From assembly GCA_030593665.1 (NCBI GenBank), contig JAUVGS010000157.1, positions 1 to 5,746 of the forward strand: a stretch of 5,746 nucleotides of DNA, in the 5' to 3' direction. The notes below the pieces were generated by a model that was not told the origin of the DNA, made no database searches, and saw nothing but the letters and a program-made list of their open reading frames with translations. Below are positions 1-5,746 of the stretch, piece after piece; position 1 is the stretch's first letter, and every line of letters starts with the position of its first letter. Position numbers and translations under genes: made by a program. Origin of the DNA: Chitinivibrionales bacterium (GTDB lineage: Bacteria; Fibrobacterota; Chitinivibrionia; Chitinivibrionales; JANQEN01).

Positions 1-141
1 CTGGAAAATGCTGCGAGTATTGCCGGGCTGGTCCTGACAACCGAATGTATTGTTTCTGAGAAACCGTCAGATGAGAAAGAGGGTGCTGGAATGCCTCCTG
101 GTGGTATGGGCGGTATGGGTGGTATGGGCGGTATGATGTAG
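1..141 (+). CDS. groEL: Chaperonin GroEL (Hsp60), C-terminal end, partial
   Basis: This is the last 46 codons of the ATP-dependent chaperonin subunit, which forms the double-ring cage that folds cytosolic proteins together with GroES. Reading in frame from base 1 gives [20 protein letters not shown], the strongly conserved C-terminal block of the equatorial domain. A short charged linker follows, then the flexible tail [15 protein letters not shown], which projects into the central cavity in known GroELs. The frame ends at TAG (139-141). The 5' part, and groES if it is adjacent, lies outside the window. In bacteria that have HrcA, groE is normally the main HrcA target, and GroEL in turn keeps HrcA active, so having hrcA next to it makes regulatory sense. 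The family assignment is certain; only the gene boundary upstream is unknown. Confidence 0.97.
   Translation: MENAASIAGLVLTTECIVSEKPSDEKEGAGMPPGGMGGMGGMGGMM
100..135 (+). repeat. Four 9-bp tandem repeats encoding the GroEL GGM tail
   Basis: Four in-frame copies of GGYGGTATG (Y = C or T alternating in the third base) encode Gly-Gly-Met x4. This is the ordinary repetitive GroEL tail. Copy number varies between species and can change by slippage. Confidence 0.9.
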
Positions 142-183
142 GAATATGCTCCATGGTACCATAGATTTTGAACAATTATTATC

Positions 184-216
184 AAATGCCATGGAAGAAT
201 TTCTTCCATGGCATTT
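184..216. terminator. Perfect inverted repeat between groEL and hrcA; possible terminator or mRNA processing hairpin
   Basis: Bases 184-198 are the exact reverse complement of 202-216, giving a 15-bp stem with a 3-base ATT loop (in practice probably 13-14 bp with a larger loop). It sits 42 bases after the groEL stop and 25 bases before the hrcA start. The 3' arm ends in TTT but is followed by ATCATCCTTT rather than a clean T-run, so it is an imperfect intrinsic terminator. It could give partial termination, or protect or process the groEL mRNA so that GroEL is made in excess over HrcA. It is not a CIRCE element: the arms do not match TTAGCACTC/GAGTGCTAA and the spacer is 3 rather than 9 bases. 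Confidence 0.5.
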
Positions 217-241
217 ATCATCCTTTATAGAATAGTATTGT

Positions 242-1276
242 ATGGAAGAGGTGCGGTTATCTGAACGAGAGACACGGGTTCTCGAGGCGATTGTTAGAAA
301 CTATGTCATGACTGCTGCGCCGACGGGATCACGTTGTATTTCGAAGATGAAGGATTTTAAGCTTTCTCCGGCAACCATTCGAAACGTTATGGGTGATCTG
401 GAGGAGAAGGAGCTTATTACACAACCACATACCTCAGCCGGGCGTGTACCGACGGATAAAGGATACCGGTTCTATGTTGACCGGTTGGTTAAATCAGTTG
501 CTCTGCCGCAACAGGTGAAGGATCAGATTAAACAGGATATTACGCATATTGAACCGTCTGATTTACACATGCTTATGGAAGCAACGTCAAAGGCGCTCAG
601 TAAAGCGACTGACCAGCTTGGAGTGATTCTTTCGCCAAAACTCAGTGCCGGTATTTTTCGTCATTTACATATTCACCCCATTGGCTCCCAGCGATATCTC
701 ATGAATGTAACCATCGATACGGGGTTTGTCAAATCGATAATCGTTGAACTTGCCACAGAGGTTGACCAGGAGAAAATTGAGGCTGCGTGTCGTATTATCA
801 ACGAACGATATTACGGTATGGCTCTCGATGAACTTTTTCTCCAGGAAGAGGATACTTTCTCTGATGTGGATTCGTATAACCTTGGGGTTATCAGGTTCTT
901 TATCCCATCGATACAGAAAATGCTTGAAAACGATTATGAAGATGAAGTGTTCACTGAGGGGAAAACAAATATTCTTTTAAAACCGGAATTTTTCAATAAA
1001 GAGCAGGTAAGTTCGATTATAGAAGTATTGGAAGAAAAACGCCTTCTCATGCATATCTTTGGAGAAAGGAAAGAGACTCGCAGCCATGTTGTTGTTTCTA
1101 TTGGCGGCGAAATAGAAAAAGGGGTGTTCAGTTCATTCAGCGTGGTAAAAACTTCCTATCAGGTTGGAAGTATGCATGGCCGTCTCGGTATTATCGGCCC
1201 CAAAAGAATGCCATACCCTTTCTTAATTTCAGCAGTTGATTATACGTCAAAAGTGCTGGGTGAATTGTATACATAA
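242..1276 (+). CDS. hrcA: Heat-inducible transcription repressor HrcA
   Basis: HrcA is a dimeric DNA-binding repressor that binds CIRCE operators and shuts off groE and dnaK operons; it needs GroEL to fold, so titration of GroEL by unfolded protein relieves repression. The 344-residue length is normal. Residues 1-82 form the winged helix-turn-helix, with the family hallmark LSPATIRNVMGDLEE (41-55) as recognition region and QPHTSAGRVPTDKGYRFYVD (61-80) as the wing and following segment. The remainder matches the GAF-like central and dimerisation region, ending in the conserved-looking GRLGIIGPKRMPYPFLISAVDYTSKVL-type C-terminus. The ATG at 242 was chosen because it gives the usual short lead before LSERE. 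No clear Shine-Dalgarno precedes it, suggesting weak translation or coupling. It lies 100 bases after groEL and 63 bases before grpE, all in the same direction. Confidence 0.97.
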   Translation: MEEVRLSERETRVLEAIVRNYVMTAAPTGSRCISKMKDFKLSPATIRNVMGDLEEKELITQPHTSAGRVPTDKGYRFYVDRLVKSVALPQQVKDQIKQDITHIEPSDLHMLMEATSKALSKATDQLGVILSPKLSAGIFRHLHIHPIGSQRYLMNVTIDTGFVKSIIVELATEVDQEKIEAACRIINERYYGMALDELFLQEEDTFSDVDSYNLGVIRFFIPSIQKMLENDYEDEVFTEGKTNILLKPEFFNKEQVSSIIEVLEEKRLLMHIFGERKETRSHVVVSIGGEIEKGVFSSFSVVKTSYQVGSMHGRLGIIGPKRMPYPFLISAVDYTSKVLGELYT

Positions 1277-1328
1277 TAATTCATTACATTGCATAGGATA
1301 AGAAAAAATAGAAAACAACGGGATAAAT

Positions 1329-1333
1329 AGAGG
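1329..1333 (+). promoter_or_regulatory. Ribosome binding site of grpE, deciding the start
   Basis: AGAGG lies 6 bases before the ATG at 1340, a normal spacing. The in-frame TTG at 1334 directly abuts this AGAGG and so cannot be served by it. The site therefore favours the ATG and a protein starting MAKKKKEK. Confidence 0.65.
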
Positions 1334-1339
1334 TTGACT

Positions 1340-2002
1340 ATGGCAAAGAAGAAAAAGGAAAAAACGGAAAAACAAGTATTGAAACAAACCGATACCCCAA
1401 AGAACGGTAAGCAGGATTCTGCACTGAGGCAAGTATCTCCTGAAGGTGGCACAGAAGCAGATGGCGAACGGAAAGAAAAAGAGGAGGATAAAGACCCTGT
1501 TGTTACTCTTGAAGAGGAATTGAAGGAACAGAAAGATAAATATCTGCGGTTAATGGCTGAGTTCGATAATTATAAGCGGCGTACGAGCAAGGAGTATGAA
1601 CGTCTTGTTGAGTTGGCCAACGAACGCCTGATGCTGAATATAATAGAAGTACGGGAGAATTTTGAGCGGGCGCTCTCAATGGCTGATGAAAAACATGATT
1701 TTGCCGGTTTTCTCGAAGGCATGAAACTGATTTTTGACAAGTTTGAAGGTATTCTTAATAAGAATGGATTAGTCGTATTTACGGAAGTTGGAGATGAGTT
1801 TGATCCGGGGATTCATGAAGCTATGGTGAAAACCCCGCATGATGAAATTTCTGAGGATCACATCATCCAGATATATGAAAAGGGTTATAAATTAAAAGAT
1901 CGTGTGATTAAGCATGCTAAGGTAATCGTTTCTGCGGGAATACCGGAAGATTCAAATGATGAAAATAAAGAAGAAGCTGAAGTTACAGTACCCGAAGAAT
2001 AA
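1340..2002 (+). CDS. grpE: Nucleotide exchange factor GrpE
   Basis: GrpE is the DnaK cochaperone that opens the DnaK nucleotide cleft, releasing ADP and so the bound client; it also acts as a thermosensor in known systems. The protein is 220 residues from the ATG at 1340. Residues 1-55 are a highly charged, Lys/Glu-rich disordered tail. Residues about 55-110 form the long dimerisation helix with the hallmark YLRLMAEFDNYKRR (68-81), followed by ENFERAL. The C-terminal beta domain that contacts DnaK carries the family signature FDPGIHEAM, then IYEKGYKLKDRVIKHAKVIVS. The extreme C-terminus is another acidic extension (EDSNDENKEEAEVTVPEE). It lies 63 bases after hrcA and 53 bases before dnaK, consistent with one operon. 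The helix segment NIIEVRENFERAL differs slightly from the common LPVLDNFERAL form but is still recognisable. Confidence 0.97.
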   Translation: MAKKKKEKTEKQVLKQTDTPKNGKQDSALRQVSPEGGTEADGERKEKEEDKDPVVTLEEELKEQKDKYLRLMAEFDNYKRRTSKEYERLVELANERLMLNIIEVRENFERALSMADEKHDFAGFLEGMKLIFDKFEGILNKNGLVVFTEVGDEFDPGIHEAMVKTPHDEISEDHIIQIYEKGYKLKDRVIKHAKVIVSAGIPEDSNDENKEEAEVTVPEE

Positions 2003-2010
2003 AAAAATAA

Positions 2011-4035
<2,025 letters not shown>

Positions 4036-4078
4036 ATAATTCAAGAAGAAGTCTGAAACCTGAATCGGGTTGTGCTAA

Positions 4079-4442
4079 ATGAGAATACTCGTTGTGGATG
4101 ATTCGAGAACTATGCGTAAGTTTTTAGTGAACCATCTGAAGAAAACAGGTATTACAAAAATTTTTTAAAGCATCAGATGACAGGGAAGCACTCAATGTTA
4201 TTTTTGGAAATTTACCGATTGAGTTGGTCCTTCTGGATATGAACATGCCGGTTATGGATGGTATGGAATGTTTGCAGGAGATTCGTGAAAGTCATCATCT
4301 GAAGAATATACCGGTAATGATGGTAACCTCAGAGTCTGATAAATCCCTGGCCGAAGAAGTTATTAAGGCTGATACGAATGACTATCTGGTCAAACCTTTT
4401 AAATTTGAGCAGTTACGGGATAAGGTTCGTAAGTTTTTATAA
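4079..4442 (+). CDS. CheY-like single-domain response regulator, frameshifted near codon 30
   Basis: This is a stand-alone phosphoacceptor receiver domain of the CheY type. From ATG 4079 the frame reads MRILVVDDSRTMRKFLVNHL and continues to a premature TAA at 4166-4168. Dropping one T from the T6 run (4161-4166) restores the frame to the TAA at 4440-4442, giving 120 residues, a normal single-domain length. In the restored protein the receiver residues are all present: acidic pair D7-D8, phosphoacceptor D53 in LLDMNMPVMDG, T83 in VMMVTSES, Y102 and K105 in DYLVKPF. There is no output domain, so any output would go through protein contacts, as in chemotaxis or other phosphorelays. Its partner kinase is not in the window. 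It sits between dnaK (43 bases) and dnaJ (80 bases) with only a weak upstream ribosome site. Whether it is a real pseudogene, an error or recoded cannot be told here; no specific gene symbol is justified. Confidence 0.88.
4161..4166 (+). other. T6 run carrying the response-regulator frameshift
   Basis: The context is five A followed by six T, then AAAG. In the start frame this reads ATT TTT TAA; with five T it reads ATT TTT AAA GCA TCA GAT, giving IFKASD, the expected receiver beta-2/alpha-2 region. Homopolymer junctions such as this are the commonest place for indel errors and slippage mutations. Confidence 0.8.
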
Positions 4443-4522
4443 AAAAATATTGTTGTGGAAATATGTATACACCGGTATGCGTTTATTTTCTCATTTGTTC
4501 GAAATAGGATGATACGAATATT

Positions 4523-5668
4523 ATGGCTAAAAGGGATTATTACGAAGCTCTGGGTGTCTCAAAAGATGCCGGTGAAGATGAGATAAAAAAGGCTTATCGA
4601 AAACAGGCAATTAAGTATCATCCGGATAAGAACCCGGGAAATACGAAAGCGGAAGAAAAATTTCGGGAAGCAACCGAGGCCTATGAAATATTAAAGGATG
4701 CTGATAAACGAGCGAAATACAACCAATTTGGTCATGCTGCTTTTGAAGGCGCTGCCGGTGGCGGATTTAGCGGATTTGGAGGCTTTGATCTTTCTGACGC
4801 CTTACGCGCTTTTATGAATGATTTCGGCGGCGATTCGCTATTTGGTGATGTCTTTGGTTTTGGCGGTTCCTCTCGACGGGGACGGAGAAGAACCGGCGGC
4901 ATGCGTGGTAATGACCTGCAGGTACGGTTGAAATTAACGTTACAGGAAATCAGTAATGGTGTAAAGAAAAAGATAAAAGTACGCCATAAAACCACCTGTG
5001 ATGAATGTCGTGGCACCGGTTCACGCAGCGGTGAAAAGGTTGACTGTTCTCAGTGTGGCGGAGCCGGTCGGGTCCGTCATGTACAAAATTCCCTGTTCGG
5101 GCAGATCGTGCAGGAAACAGCCTGTCCAGCATGTCATGGTGAAGGCTCTATTGTCAAGGATCCCTGTGTTAAATGCGGCGGCAGCGGGAGAAAAACAACG
5201 GAAACAACCGTAGCCGTTGATATTCCTCCTGGTGTCGCAGAGGGAAACTATATCAGTGTTCCCGGCAAAGGTGATGCCGGCCTGTATGGCGGGCCTGCAG
5301 GAGACCTGATTGTTCTTATCACTGAAGAGACCGATGAATTCTTCGAACGGCATGGTATTGATGTCATTTGTTCGGTTGATGTCAGTTTTTCTGAGGCTGC
5401 TCTTGGTAGTGCAAAGACAATACCTTCCATTGATGGGAAAGTGAGCTTGAAAATTCCGGCGGGTACCCAGTCGGAAAAGGTATTCGGAATGCGCGGGAAA
5501 GGATTGCCGGTACTCCATGGACATCAACGTGGCGACCAACTGGTTAAAAAACATGTCAGCACACCGACAAAATTGAATAAAGAACAGCGTGAACTGTTTG
5601 AAAAAATAGCCGTGCTTGAGAAAAAGCCCGGGAATGTTTTCGAACGGGCGAAAGAAATATTTAAATAA
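4523..5668 (+). CDS. dnaJ: Chaperone protein DnaJ (Hsp40, type I)
   Basis: DnaJ delivers unfolded clients to DnaK and stimulates its ATPase. The 381-residue protein has the complete type I layout. The J domain (about 1-70) starts MAKRDYYEALGVSKDA and has the essential HPD motif at 33-35. A Gly/Phe-rich linker runs about 72-125 (GGGFSGFGGFDLSDALRAFM, then a basic RRGRRRTGG stretch). The zinc-binding region has four intact CxxCxGxG repeats with cysteine pairs at 159/162, 175/178, 201/204 and 215/218, enough for two zinc ions. The client-binding C-terminal domains follow, including GPAGDLIVLI and GKGLPVLHG. The start is fixed by the J-domain N-terminus; the nearest Shine-Dalgarno-like AGGA (4506-4509) is 13 bases upstream, which is weak. 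TAA is followed at once by an in-frame TAG. It lies 80 bases after the response regulator and is probably in the dnaK transcript. Confidence 0.97.
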   Translation: MAKRDYYEALGVSKDAGEDEIKKAYRKQAIKYHPDKNPGNTKAEEKFREATEAYEILKDADKRAKYNQFGHAAFEGAAGGGFSGFGGFDLSDALRAFMNDFGGDSLFGDVFGFGGSSRRGRRRTGGMRGNDLQVRLKLTLQEISNGVKKKIKVRHKTTCDECRGTGSRSGEKVDCSQCGGAGRVRHVQNSLFGQIVQETACPACHGEGSIVKDPCVKCGGSGRKTTETTVAVDIPPGVAEGNYISVPGKGDAGLYGGPAGDLIVLITEETDEFFERHGIDVICSVDVSFSEAALGSAKTIPSIDGKVSLKIPAGTQSEKVFGMRGKGLPVLHGHQRGDQLVKKHVSTPTKLNKEQRELFEKIAVLEKKPGNVFERAKEIFK

Positions 5669-5674
5669 TAGGGA

Positions 5675-5746
5675 TTAATCTTTATAATCGATTTTATCGA
5701 GTATCGAATGAATATATGAAAGCTCCTGTGTGACAGCCTGCGATTT
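5675..5746 (-). CDS. Possible C-terminal end of a convergent gene, partial and unidentified
   Basis: Reading the - strand from the right edge gives 23 open codons, KSQAVTQELSYIHSILDKID then YKD, ending in TAA (5677-5675). The segment ELSYIHSILDKID has the alternating hydrophobic pattern of an amphipathic helix, as at the end of many coiled-coil proteins. Its stop lies 6 bases from the dnaJ stop, a common spacing for convergent genes. The + strand here has only short frames that stop almost at once (for example ATG at 5712, five codons). The frame is too short for a family call and may be chance. Confidence 0.3.
   Translation of the reverse strand, partial: KSQAVTQELSYIHSILDKIDYKD

Noticed and set aside
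217..241. A sigma-70 promoter for hrcA based on TATAGAAT near 226-233
   Set aside because: No convincing -35 element lies at suitable spacing, and AT-rich hexamers are expected by chance in this spacer.
1334..1339. TTG at 1334 as the grpE start
   Set aside because: It directly abuts the AGAGG ribosome site, leaving no spacing. The ATG at 1340 has normal spacing and gives a typical Lys-rich GrpE N-terminus.
4187..4193. AGCACTC as half of a CIRCE operator
   Set aside because: No GAGTGCT partner follows after 9 bases, and the site lies inside the receiver coding sequence.
4224..4442. An independent short protein starting at ATG 4224
   Set aside because: Receiver-domain sequence continues upstream in that frame (through ASDDREALNVIFGNLPIELV, just after the T run), so this ATG is internal to the frameshifted response regulator.
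4443..4522. A separate promoter or terminator between the response regulator and dnaJ
   Set aside because: The spacer has A- and T-rich stretches and a weak 4-bp ATAC/GTAT stem around the ACCGGT, but no stable hairpin with a T-run and no paired -35/-10 boxes.

Overview
The window is a bacterial heat-shock/chaperone locus, with every recognisable gene on the + strand. In order it holds the 3' end of groEL, hrcA, grpE, dnaK, a small CheY-like response regulator, and dnaJ. A short open frame on the - strand at the right edge may be the tail of a convergent gene. Base composition is moderately AT-rich. DnaK carries the longer N-terminal ATPase region (about residues 75-105) typical of diderm (Gram-negative type) bacteria, and GroEL ends in the usual GGM tail. 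The combination of HrcA with a grpE-dnaK-dnaJ cluster fits many non-gamma-proteobacterial diderm phyla (spirochaete, Desulfobacterota or Fibrobacterota-like lineages, for example). The sequence alone does not fix the phylum.

Layout: groEL tail (1-141); a 100-nt spacer with a perfect 15-bp inverted repeat (184-216); hrcA (242-1276); a 63-nt spacer; grpE (1340-2002); a 53-nt AT-rich spacer with a strong Shine-Dalgarno; dnaK (2056-4035); a 43-nt spacer; the response regulator (4079-4442); an 80-nt spacer; dnaJ (4523-5668); then the possible convergent tail (5675-5746). No stretch over 300 bases lacks a gene.

The genes form one functional unit. HrcA is the repressor that senses GroEL availability. 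GrpE, DnaK and DnaJ are the nucleotide-exchange factor, Hsp70 and Hsp40 of one folding machine. GroEL is the chaperonin that takes over its clients and that HrcA itself depends on. No CIRCE operator (the HrcA binding site) is seen in the window, so the controlled promoter probably lies upstream of groES/groEL, outside it.

Two reading-frame lesions stand out. dnaK has an in-frame TGA at codon 130, where the family normally has glycine, and the frame continues intact on both sides. The response regulator has one extra base in an A5-T6 homopolymer run, which makes a premature TAA; dropping one T restores a complete 120-residue receiver domain. Sequencing or assembly error is the simplest explanation for both, but recoding and real mutation are not excluded. 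I found no convincing evidence of a wholly new system. The most unusual item is the receiver protein placed between dnaK and dnaJ.
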